Assembly (NCBI GenBank): GCA_030407085.1
Contig: CM059585.1
Location: 64,618,501 to 64,682,500, forward strand
Length of the DNA: 64,000 bases
From: Trichopria drosophilae
Lineage: Eukaryota; Arthropoda; Insecta; Hymenoptera; Diapriidae
Reading direction: 5' to 3'
This document shows positions 54,708 to 64,000 of this stretch, piece after piece. The translations under genes and the position numbers were made by a program. The notes below the pieces were generated by a model. That model was not told where the DNA came from. It saw only the letters and a list, made by a program, of their open reading frames with translations, and did not search any database. The stretch's first letter is position 1, and each line of letters opens with the position of its first letter.

Positions 54708-55782
54708 CCTAATAGATTATGTTTATTTTAAATACAACCGCTTATTATAATTATATCACTAGAATCGAAAGCGTTTCTGCAGATCGATGAACTTATTTAA
54801 AATAGGTAAATAAATCATAGAAAAATAAATATAAACAAATGAAAAATAGCTAACTAATTAAATAAGTAAATAAATGACTATATAAATAAATAGGTGTATG
54901 AACGATAAAGTAAATACGTAATTAATTAAGTTATAAATAAAAAAAAAATCGATGTTTCGGTCACATTATACGTGACCCTGTAGGAATATGTCCCCGATGC
55001 GCATCTTCATGTTTTGTATGGAATATGTGTGTAACCGGTAGATGTATTTGCGCAAGCCTTCGTTATGTATTTATTGTGAATTGTCGGGAATGTGTGATTG
55101 CGTAAACTAATCGGTCTCTTTCACGAATTGGGAAACAAGGGATTCAGTTCGGACAAGGAAGTGGATCAAGGAAGCGGTGCCTGCTCCCTTGGCTGGTGAG
55201 CCAAAAATTGACAAGTCCCAGTTGGGCCTTTTTTTAAAAACAACGCTCCGTTCCGACCAACTGATAATCCGTCCGACCGATCGACTGAGCGATCAATTCT
55301 CGACGATCGTCATATCCACCCTTATACCTCTTCACTTGAAGGTCATTCAGCTTATTCGATCGACGACCATTCCTGTGACCTTTGGTCGGATTTTTCGAGG
55401 ACATGTCCTTCATTTTTGGATTCGCGCCACGTGGTACCCGTATCAAGGGCTAAAGTGACAGAGGTGGATATTTATTGTGAATGACTTTCGTGAACGAGTA
55501 TCTGTCACTAGACACCTCAATATTATGGTAGATAAAAAGTTACAGGACTGCGAAATAACGTGAGTGGAATATTGCACGTGGTGTGAAGAGTGTATTGTAT
55601 GTTGGACATGTGTGTGTGTGATTGACATGTGTATTTTTAGTGTGGAATTCAAGATTTAAAAAAGAAAAAAACTTGACATTGTTTGTGTCCGAGACCTTCG
55701 GTGGTGAGTTTTAGACCGATGTTAAATAAATTTTGTTTTTGGATTAAAATATAAATTTTAAATTTAAATAAAATACCACAAA
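54708..55782. other. AT simple sequence, then probable 5' LTR region of a gypsy-like element
   Basis: 54720-54950 is an AAATAAAT-type low-complexity tract. From about 54960 to 55782 composition changes and runs into a primer-binding site at 55785, so this should include the 5' LTR (end near AATACCACA, 55778). A matching LTR start or 3' copy was not identified. Confidence 0.45.
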
Positions 55783-55783
55783 A

Positions 55784-55798
55784 TGGCGCCCGAACAGC
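55784..55798 (+). promoter_or_regulatory. Primer-binding site, Lys-tRNA type
   Basis: TGGCGCCCGAACAG, complementary to the 3' end of a tRNA-Lys, the primer type used by several gypsy-group elements and retroviruses. It marks the 5' LTR end just upstream. Confidence 0.75.
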
Positions 55799-55925
55799 GT
55801 TATCGACAAACTTTGAAACAAACAATTGTAATGTAAATTTCATGTTAAAAAATAAGTTGTGAAGTTTAACAATTTCGAAAATAATTGATGAAATTTATCG
55901 CATGTACATATATATAAATTTGTGT

Positions 55926-56160
55926 AGCGGCGGTGGCTCAGTTGGTAGAGTATCGGCTTCATAATCAGAAAACCCTGGTTCGATCTCGGCCTCTGCCATC
56001 TGTCAATGGGACACCTCTGTATTTGTTTATAAGTGTCTAATAACGCTAAAGCTCAGATGGTTCGGATTCCACCTTCATAAACTGTAGGTCCCGTCGCGAT
56101 TTAGTCCCATGTGGGTTCACAAAAGTCGACGTAAAATAATAAAAAAATAAATAAATAAAT
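55926..56160 (+). mobile_element. tRNA-derived SINE with 10-bp target duplication
   Basis: The head resembles a tRNA with A box TGGCTCAGTTGG, CAT anticodon-like loop (CTTCATAATC; Met-like) and B box GGTTCGATCTC. A tRNA-unrelated body follows (TCTGTCAATGGGACACCTC ... TTTAGTCCCATGTGGGTTC) and an (AAAT)n tail. Perfect direct repeats AAATTTGTGT flank it at 55916-55925 and 56161-56170. Transcribed by Pol III if active. Confidence 0.88.
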
Positions 56161-56170
56161 AAATTTGTGT

Positions 56171-57407
56171 GTTATTGGAAGTTCGGAAAGTTTAACCGCC
56201 GTATATAATATAGGTGATTTTAAAGGATCGCTTAGAATAACAAATAAATAAGGCAATTAGTGATTATATTGAAAGCTTACACTGACAATAATAGTGAAGA
56301 GAAAAATAAGTGTTCGATAAAGTGAAAATTGAATTTAGAAACGGAAAATAATTTTGAAAAATTATATTGGTTCGAATTGATTATAAATTTTGAGAATGAT
56401 AAAATAAATAATTTTGGATTTTCCAGTTTAATTAAATAATAAATATTTGAAAAATTAATAAATGTTGTATTTTGTAAAGTATGTAAAGTTATATTTTTGT
56501 CGATTAGTGAATATTTTGGATTTCAACTGTTGTTGACTGAATTTTCGAAATTTGATTCAGAAGTGGGACATTAAATAATTTGGTTTTTTGAAACTCAACG
56601 GTTGCTTTAAAATATTGAGCCAAAGCCAGATAGTTTTGAAAATCATCTGAAATTTGAATTTTAATGATAGAATTAATTTATAATTTCAAAAAATGTTGAA
56701 TATTTTGATGGTGTTCAAAATTGAGATAAATTTTTATTATTAAATTTCGAAATGTGGATAGTAGCAGTAAATCGATTTCAAATTTATATAAAAATTTATT
56801 TTGGAAATAGATAAAACATTATTGAAATTGTTATATTTTTGTTTTAAATTTTGAGGTGGAATTGAGTTTTGAATTTGGATTTTCTTAAATCATTTTAAGT
56901 TATTGATATTTTGAGGGGGGTTTAAATTTCAAAGATCAAAACTATAAATCGACTTCAACAGGTTGTCTTCTTGTTGAGTATTGACCGCTGTTCAGTGAAA
57001 TTCTCGACATTTGTCAATTTTGAACGAAGATAAATCGGATCTCTAATTTTGAATATTTCTTACATCTTTTCTAGAAAAACGGGATTTGCTATTACCATTT
57101 TAAGAAATTTTGAATAAAAGGGGATTTTTAAATTAAACTTGTAAAGTTTATATTTATATTTTCTATAAGAATTTATAAATTGATTTGAATTTTGACTTAA
57201 TCATTCTGAAATAAGTTGGAAAGAGAAATTTAAATTTTAGAACAGAATTTTTATTAAATAGGTTCATGATTGTATTAAGGATTAATAAATTCAAATTGAG
57301 TTTGTTATATTTTTGGGTTTATAAGGATTTTGGAATTTGAATATATTAATCAAGTAAATTTTTAAAAATTTTATTGGGAACTTTTCAGTATTCGTTTTTA
57401 CGGATGA
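56171..57407 (+). other. AT-rich leader of the gypsy-like element
   Basis: No coding signal. The strand is rich in TTGAAATTT/GAATTTTGA motifs. It lies between the primer-binding site/SINE and gag. Confidence 0.5.
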
Positions 57408-58460
57408 ATGGTAATAACGAGAGGTCAAGAGAAAATTGCCGAATCAGAAAAAGAAAAGATGGAGGAAATGAAAGAAGAGCTTAAAAGATTACGTACGTAG
57501 ATGACTGCTACGGATCAAGAGAATGAAGTTCTCAGGAGACAGCTCCGAGAATTTCAAGAAACACAGAAAAGAAATCCAGAAAATTCTAAAATGCAGTCTG
57601 AAATAGAAGTACTCAGGCAGGAGATCCGGAGACTCGGGGAAGAAAATAGACAGGCAAGACAGACAGTCTAATTAATAACACGAGTCCTCTGAATCATGAA
57701 AGAAATCTTTTAGTCACTTTAATTGGGCAGTTGCAATACAATCACTTCAATATGCCTTTACCTTCTTTTAACGGCCATAATAATAATCCGTTTAAGTTTT
57801 TAGAAGACTTAGATAAATATTTTGTGACACGACATATCCCTGAAGACGTAAAATATATAAAAGTGGAGGATGCATATCCAGTTGCTAATTACGATAAATT
57901 TAAAGAAACTTTTTTAGAAGACTATTATTCTATTGAATCGCGTGCGAAGTTCAAAAGTGAATGGGTTGGAAGGAGTTATTGTTTTGAGGATAAATCCTTT
58001 CAACAATATTTTATATAGCAGATTAGAGCTGCTCGATATTTCTCACCTAAACTGGATGTATACGAAGTAAACTACATCATCGTTAAACAATTATCTCCAC
58101 GAATTAGGGATATCCTATCCACCGTAGAATATTCCCAATTGATAAAATTATAAAAGCCCTAATGAGAATTGATGAATTTGTTAAAGAAGGTGAACATTCC
58201 GGACATAATTTTAGATTTAATAATGGTAAGACTTCTAATAGTATGCGGGGATTCTCATATTGAGAAATGGTTTTGGGGTTAATAATCGACCTTATTATTC
58301 CAATAAAACTGATCGAAACCAGGAGAATGGGAGGAATCGCGAGAAGAATCGGCCGATAGCATTGAGTAATCAGAATAATGGACCTCGTGTCCAAAATGCT
58401 CCGGTACATCCAAGTGAGAGCCGCCCTGGTGCATCATGGGGAGGGGGAAATTGAAATAGT
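57408..58460 (+). pseudogene. Gypsy-like gag remnant
   Basis: From MVITRGQEKIAESEKEK a coiled-coil region runs to 57671 (EIEVLRQEIRRLGEENRQ) with one in-frame TAG. A capsid-like region follows (57735-58017: MPLPSFNGHNNNPFKFLEDL, YDKFKETFLEDYYS), interrupted by TAG but continuing RAARYFSPKLD and LSPRIRDIL. It ends in an Asn/Arg-rich tail (58260-58455, RNQENGRNREKNRP). No zinc knuckle was seen. Confidence 0.65.
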
Positions 58461-58512
58461 TCGGCTAGTAATGTTCGTTCTTTACATACTGATAAATATT
58501 CTGACTTTATAG

Positions 58513-58734
58513 ATGAATTGTGTTGGGATGTTCTCGAGGGTAAAAAAGCAGGATGTGGATGGCGGTGACGAGGATATAAGGGTAGTTAGTCCACGTAATA
58601 GAGCAATGATACTGAAGAAAGAGGTATCGATGCTATTCGACACAGGAAGCGAGGTGACTTGCATCTCGCAAAAATTCTATGATGAACCAAGTAAAGAGGC
58701 AGAAATAATATCAAAATATCAAATCCCTTTTTAG
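58513..58734 (+). pseudogene. Gypsy-like aspartic protease fragment
   Basis: The frame contains SMLFDTGSEVTCISQKFYDE, with the D-T-G catalytic triad of retroelement proteases. The downstream flap and the ILG-type motif follow in another frame (DIILGVDWL at about 58760). Confidence 0.75.
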
Positions 58735-58774
58735 TGATACCACGGCTATCAAATGATATCATTCTAGGAGTCGA

Positions 58775-59720
58775 TTGGCTGAAAAGGCAGCGGGAACTAT
58801 AGATTTGGAAAAAGGTCGGGTGAGTCCTTTTGGGAATTGGTTACCCGAGCAACTTGTTACTTTTTGCGTTAACGTAGCTTTTCGAAAGGAAATGCCGGTA
58901 GAAATTAGAGAAATAAATAGAGGTAGGTGGTATCAGTCGGTTTCACGAAAAGATAGTAAAGAGATGGGCCCCGTTCAAGGTGAGATGAGGTTGATTCGAA
59001 TTAATAATTTAGAGACTAAAAAAGCAACCGGTACTAGGGTCGATCAAAATCAAGATAATTTCTTGCCTTTGGGGAAGTTCTATAATAATCAGATGGGCAA
59101 TCCAGACCTGGATGATGAATCAAATGAAAGGGGAGAAATTTCTGTAAATGATATTGATCTCTATATTGAAGGTGTGGATGATTTAGGTGACGTAAAAATC
59201 AGCAGATCAACAGTTAATCGTGCAAAATCGTGATTTTCGCGAAATCCGGGATGCATACGAAATCATCAACACTTTATCGAGATCATCATAGACCAACCTT
59301 TTGTTCAGAAATCATTATCGAGCGTTCTAGAAGTCCTTACTGCAATCCATTACGTGTTATTAAAAAATGTAACGGAGATTTTTTTTTTTTCTATTTCGCC
59401 TATGTTTGGATGCACGTTATGTTAATCAAATCGTCATTGCCGATAATGAATCGCCACCTCGAATTAAGGAGTTACTATAAAAACTCGAGGGGATAAAGTA
59501 TCTACCTACCACAGATTTAGTAAAAGGATATTGGCAGATACCACTGGAGAAAAATTCGAAGCAATATACTGCATTCTTACACGGTGGAGTTCTCTATCAA
59601 TTTACAAGGATACCTGTTGCGTTAAAAGCAGCGGATAGAGGGTTTATTCGGAAGCTCGGTATGGCTGTAGGTAACGAACTTTCGGATTTTATTGGATTTT
59701 ATTGGCAACGCGACCTGAAC
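58775..59720 (+). pseudogene. Gypsy-like pol: spacer and truncated reverse transcriptase
   Basis: 58775-59233 is an open frame of 152 aa without a clear domain (pol linker). From ~59300 RT pieces in shifting frames read SPYCNPLRVIKKCNGD, CLDARYVNQIVI, TDLVKGYWQIPLEKNSKQY (first catalytic Asp), FLHGGVLYQFTRIPV and FIRKLG. The segment with the Y-x-D-D box is deleted before 59720, together with RNase H. Confidence 0.75.
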
Positions 59721-59759
59721 TGGTGGATGATTTAAAGAATTTAACTAACAACAAGTACT

Positions 59760-60660
59760 TGATGAAGGAATACAAAAGTTGAAACAAAAATCACCGAATC
59801 ATGTCACTTTTGCTGATCATGCGGGAATTGCTTAATGGCGAGGGAAAGAGGAAGACAATTGGCGTATTCTAGTACCAAGATGTCATGTGGGAACAATTTT
59901 ATCGATCAGTCATGAATCGGGTCATGCGGGTGGCTATAAGATGTGTGCCTATCTCCGTCAGCATTTTTCTGGAAAGGGATGAGACAAGATATTAAAGTAT
60001 CCACACGTAATTGTTATACTTTTCAACATATTAAACCATTAAATTGTTGCATGGGGGGGGGGCATATAACTTTGTGCAATCCGAAGGTCCGAATGATGTT
60101 GTCTCAGTGGATTTTTATGGCCCGCCTTCTGAAGGTGGAGTGACTTATATATTTGTAGTTCAAGATCTATTTTCTAAGTTAGTTACTTTGTTCTCCATAA
60201 AACGTGCTACCACTCAGATTTGTCTGAAAAAGTTAAGGGACGTTTATTTTAGAGAAGTAGGTATCCCTATGAAAATACTTAGTGATCACGGGACGCATTT
60301 TACGTTACCAGCATGGAAAAAGGGTTTAGCTGAGCATGGAGTAAGGGTAATAGTTTCGTCTATACGTCATCCACAATCTAACCCTGTAGAACGGTCAATG
60401 TGGGAATTGGAAGGCTGTTCAGAACTTTTTGTTCCAAACAGTATAATAAATGGGCAAAATTTTTCCCACACATCGGTGATTGTCTGAATTTGACTGTGCA
60501 TCGAAGCGCTAAATATGCTCCATATTCCCTTCATTATGGAAAACCTATAAAAGACCGATTAACCGAAGCGTTTCTATTTTTACGTCACCAACCAATTGCA
60601 CCCGATGTTCCAGACTCGCGAAGTCATCCACTTCCTTCTCTGCCAAGTATCTACGATATT
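59760..60660 (+). pseudogene. Gypsy-like integrase (frameshifted)
   Basis: The zinc domain shows HESGHAGGYKM with the later Cys pair degraded (59900-60035). The frame then shifts at a 10-G run (60053-60062) into the core: VSVDFYGPP (Asp), ILSDHGTHF (Asp) and HPQSNPVER (Glu), all three catalytic residues present in one open frame to 60487. A frameshift near 60405 leads to GRLFRTFCSKQYNKWAKFFP and YAPYSLHYGKPIKDRL, the C-terminal part, ending before the G-rich tract. Confidence 0.85.
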
Positions 60661-61108
60661 CCCCCCGTTTGGATCCTATCACCTTGTCGTGCGGGGGGGG
60701 GGGGACTTAACAAACACCATATAGAAGGTTCTGAGTCGATAGCAGTGTGAGTGGTGAGAGAATGCGGATCCCTATAAACCGGGCTCTCCAATGAATGGCT
60801 CGGGGCTCTATAAACGGGCTTCTCCGATAAATGTGGTTATGAGTGAGGCTAGAAACTGAAGCGCCACCTGGACCTTCGGGCTGGAGGAGGGTGGGGCATA
60901 GGACCACTGAGGTGCGTGTGACCAAGAATGGATCCTCCACTCCATAGGTGGGAGCTATCGTGCCTAAGGATGCATGGTACAGGAGAAGCTGTACTGCTAA
61001 CGATTCACTTGGGATACCAGGCGACCACCCATTGTACATAGCCTTCACCTTGTATCGCGGGGCTCCGCGAGGTGTGACCTTTTTTCCCTAGCTTCTCGAG
61101 AGACTCAA

Positions 61109-62120
61109 ATGGATGCACAGAAGTATCAACATTCACAAAAAGAGCCTCAGGTGCCTTGCACCGAGGAGGAAGCATCGGATGTGGCTAAGGACACTCTGAT
61201 GGAAACCGGTACGGCGGAACACACTCGTCCAAGCCCGACCCGAATTAACGGCGCACAGAGGCGAAAGACCAAGTGGGTGGCATACGAGGAAGCGAAGAGA
61301 ATGGCGGAGGCTGAAGGTCGCCCCTTCCAGCGCGTCCTCCACCGAGAAAAAGCGGTTCTATAAAGAAAAAGGCGGCATCTTCCATAGCTGAGGCTCGAAC
61401 CCGTCTGGAAGGGCCTCCCGGATCGACCTCAACCACTAAAGAATCGATGGGTTCTCTCTCTGGGCAAAAGGAAGCCGAGAGGAGCGTTTCGGATCCCACA
61501 GCCAAACCTCGAGGGAAGAAGGCCAAAGGTAAGCAGAGTCAAGAATCCGCAACAAGCATGTCATACACGACGGCCGCGTCTGGACTCCCAAGGATATTGA
61601 TTGCCTTTGTCAAGGACGTAGGGGAGCGGGTCGAGATGGGCGTCTTTGACCAACTCAGGGGGTCATCATTGATCGGGTTGTGGATATCTCGGAAGGGGGT
61701 TCATACCCAGGTTCGTGGAGTCTTACCTGAGAGGAGGAATTGCTACGATCGCTTGTGTGGATGACGAGAGTGCTTGTTGGCTGCGGGAAGCAATTCTGCA
61801 GATAACTCTTGATGGGGGCCGAAAGGTGAGGCTTGTACACCCTGAGGAACTCGTGTCAAGAGATTTAAAACGACGGTACTCGCGCCACCACCCGAGAAGG
61901 AGACTAGCAACCTGCTTAAAATCTTGGACAGGCAGAATGCTGGGTTGAGGGTCGGGACGTGTTGTCCACTGCAGGGAGGAGCTGCCACATGGCACCCTTT
62001 TGGTTCTCGGCGTGGACAAATACTCGGCCAAGCGTCTCGAGTCTCGCGGCTACCGCACACATCTGCGGACAAGAGAGGTTGTGTTCAGGCCACCCTCTAA
62101 AAACCCTCTAGCGCGAGTTA
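61109..62120 (+). pseudogene. Non-LTR ORF1 remnant
   Basis: Starts MDAQKYQHSQKEPQVPC, then basic and Glu-rich stretches in several frames (RRKTKWVAYEEAKRMAEAEG; GKKAKGKQSQESATSM). The C-terminal part (about 61760-62120) reads ESACWLREAILQI, then REELPHGTLLVLGVDKYSAK and ESRGYRTHL, the layout seen at the end of LOA-type ORF1 proteins. At least three frameshifts. Likely RNA-binding in the living element. Confidence 0.5.
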
Positions 62121-62126
62121 GCTTTA

Positions 62127-63215
62127 ATGGCTAATGGTCGTGCGGAAATTTTCCAGATTAACTTGCATCACTGCAAAAGTGCCTCAGCTCAACTTATGAG
62201 GGACCTGCAGATGACGCATACAAAACCAGCCATGGTACTAATACAGGAGCCGTGGTGCCAAAAAAGGTTGTAAGGGCGCTAAGGGCCTTTGATCCGTTCA
62301 AGTCGCCGGGACCGGATGGCATATACCCAGCCCTCCTTCAGGAAGGCCTGGGGGCTACCCTGGGACCTTTGACTGGACTTCTTCGGGGGTGCATTGCGTT
62401 TGGATACACAACTAAAGAATGGAAGAAATCACGAGTTTCGTTTATACCGAAGGTTGAAAACAGGAACTACGTGGAGGCAAAGGACTGCAGACTGATCAGC
62501 CTAACATCTTTCCTATTAAAATTATTGGAAAGATTGGTTGAGAGGTATCTGATAGAAGGTCTTTTAGCACGCTCACCTCTTCATGGTGAACAGTACGACT
62601 ACCAGGCTGGCAAATCTGCTGAGTTGGCACTTATGTCACCCAGGGACTTTATAGAGAAGCAACTCAGTACGAAGGGAACGTGCATCGAAGCCTTCCTAGA
62701 TATTGAGGGTGCTTTTAACCGCACCTCCGTGGAAGTGATACGGAAAGGAGCGGAAGAGCATGGGGTGCCCAAGGAACTCTTAAGATGGATCGTGAGCACC
62801 CTTAGAAATAGATATATTTATACGGAATGGCAGTGTACCCTAATGGAGGGGATGATGTCTGAGGGTTGTCCTCAAGGTGGAGTGTTGTCCCCACTTCTTT
62901 GGAACCTGATAGCTGATAGCTTGATCAGAAAACTCAACGATAGCGGAATCTATGAGATTGGATAAGCGGACGATATTGCTATCTTCGCTAGAGGCAACTA
63001 CGAGGAAGTTTTACATGAGCTTGCCCAAGGAGCTCTGAGGGTTATGGAAAAATGGTGCAGTGAGAAAGCGCTATCGTATACAGGTATACAACCTGAAAAA
63101 ATTGCCGACATCACTTTCTCTAGAAGATATAAGATCAAAAAATTGAGGGAAATGGTGATTGGCGGGATGCAGGTGACATATGCCAGCGACTACCACTTTC
63201 TGGCATTGTAGGAGA
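62127..63215 (+). pseudogene. Non-LTR ORF2: truncated endonuclease fused to reverse transcriptase
   Basis: MANGRAEIFQINLHHCKSAS with MVLIQEPW (endonuclease start and its catalytic Glu) runs to 62257, then jumps to the RT fingers (ALRAFDPFKSPGPDGIYP); the rest of the endonuclease is deleted. RT motifs: CRLISLTSFLLKLLERL, YQAGKSAELAL, AFLDIEGAF (first Asp), CPQGGVLSPLLWN, then a TAA at 62963 and ADDIAIFARG (catalytic DD). The frame is open again to ~63210. Confidence 0.85.
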
Positions 63216-63770
63216 ACTCTTCGTAACAGTTGAGGTACAGGACCGAAACAGCTGCTCTGGATCTACCAACAGATTGTGTTACCAACGATTACCTATGCCG
63301 CGCCAATTTGGTGGTACAGGACAGAAAAGACCCAGGGGCATTTGCTCAATAAGGAAGAATACCCCCATAGCTGCAATGAAGTTCCTTTTGGGTTTACCGT
63401 CCATGGCTCAGACAGTAAAATGCGAAGCCATAAGAACCGTGTATAGACTCAAGTGCTTGTGCAAGTGCTGGGTCCAAAACCAACCAGGGTGTAGGGCGCA
63501 GAATACTGCGGACCGAAGCTGCAAGAGAACTTTGCCCTCAAGCTCAACAAATTTAACACTGTTTTCCAAGGAGAGGTGGCGGCTATCCTCAAGTGTGCCT
63601 CATGGAGAAGGAAATGATAAATAAAACGATATGGATATGCTCAGATAGCCAAGCCGCATTGAGAGGGTTAGACAATCCAATCGTCAAATCAGCTTTTGTC
63701 AGAGATACAAAGACATGCCTACGTAACCTGACTACAAGAAATAAACTCACAAGGAGAACCCACGGTTGGG
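63216..63770 (+). pseudogene. Non-LTR ORF2 C-terminal/RNase H remnant
   Basis: Shifting frames give MKFLLGLPSMAQTVKCEAIRT (connection region), NTVFQGEVAAIL (RNase H Glu motif) and IWICSDSQAALRGLDNP (Asp motif), then about 40 residues before homology fades near 63770. Many frameshifts. Confidence 0.6.
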
Positions 63771-64000
63771 GGGTCATGATTTTTAACGGCAATTTTTGTA
63801 CGTATTCTAGGTCGAAAATAAAAATTTACGTGTTTCAGCCGTTTATCCAATGGGCTTTGCTTTTTATACAATAAATTATTGAAATTCACGTTCTTATTGC
63901 CACATATATACCAACTTTGGAAAGTCAGATGCATTCCCCTTGAAACATTCGAATGCCTGTCATCTGCATCATAACCCCACAGAGAACTCCTGTAAACATT
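63771..64000. other. No feature seen
   Basis: AT-rich end of window with nothing recognisable. Confidence 0.4.

Larger units (their letters stand above)
55783..60705 (+). mobile_element. Gypsy-like LTR retrotransposon internal region
   Basis: Plus-strand order: primer-binding site, long AT-rich leader with a SINE insertion, gag (57408-58460), protease, RT (deleted after the palm start), integrase, and a G-rich purine tract at 60691-60704. The order is canonical for Ty3/gypsy. Many stops and deletions make it inactive. The 3' LTR is replaced by a non-LTR element at about 60720. Confidence 0.8.
60720..63770 (+). mobile_element. LOA/I-like non-LTR retrotransposon, internally deleted
   Basis: Plus-strand 5' UTR (60720-61108), a degraded ORF1 (61109-62120), ORF2 beginning at 62127 whose endonuclease is cut after ~43 aa, RT (62252-63210) and RNase H-like remnants (63540-63760). 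The RNase H after the RT points to the I/LOA group rather than jockey or R1. The 3' end near 63770 has no poly(A). Inactive. Confidence 0.7.

Noticed and set aside
55926..56002. tRNA-Met gene
   Set aside because: The cloverleaf is imperfect and the sequence continues into a body, an (AAAT)n tail and target duplications, so it is a SINE head.
1..64000. CRISPR array, operon or phage-type system
   Set aside because: No regularly spaced short repeats with unique spacers; the content is eukaryotic retroelements and DNA transposons throughout.

Overview
This window looks like a transposon graveyard from an arthropod nuclear genome, most likely an insect. The evidence is AT-rich DNA, R1-clade, LOA/I-like, Penelope-like, Ty3/gypsy-like, hAT and Tc1/mariner-type elements, a tRNA-derived SINE, and no operons or bacterial-style genes. 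I see no intact host gene, rRNA, functional tRNA gene or CRISPR array. Nearly every coding region is a broken transposon gene carrying stops or frameshifts. The order (taxon) cannot be fixed from the sequence alone.

Layout. 0-9 kb: foldback and MITE-type repeats interleaved with minus-strand gypsy integrase remnants and a non-LTR RT remnant split by a TA-flanked MITE. 9-16 kb: a Tc5/CENP-B-HTH-like remnant, a Tc1-like MITE, a minus-strand LTR with polypurine tract and a coiled-coil ORF behind it. 16-21 kb: a mariner-like transposon with very long terminal inverted repeats (TIRs) full of AAGGTCA motifs, a GTACACTT-rich inverted-repeat element, and the RNase H end of a non-LTR element. 22.5-27 kb: one hAT element bounded by a perfect 8-bp target duplication, with a MITE and a diverged LTR nested inside. 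29-34.7 kb: a nearly full-length R1-clade retrotransposon inserted in an (AC)n microsatellite. 34.7-42.7 kb: two more copies of the long LTR found inside the hAT, a stray R1 fragment and Penelope-like remnants. 43.6-49.2 kb: three TA-target DNA transposons stacked end to end, two with recognisable DD41D-type transposases. 49.2-54.7 kb: two decayed gypsy-like elements. 55.7-60.7 kb: a plus-strand gypsy-like element with a Lys-type primer-binding site and a SINE in its leader. 60.7-63.8 kb: a LOA/I-like non-LTR element with most of its endonuclease deleted.

The most unusual system is the ~1.9-2.4 kb long-LTR family at 34846-37201 (+), 40438-42666 (-) and 24999-26919 (-). Each copy carries, in the same order, a CAAT-like box, a TATA box, a leader with a 16-nt hairpin shaped like the 3' stem-loop of histone mRNAs, an ORF (or its remnant) for an unrecognised basic-tailed protein of about 194 aa, and an AATAAA signal. 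One copy sits directly behind a pol 3' end and a polypurine tract, which argues that the whole module, ORF included, is an LTR. I found no established match for the protein.
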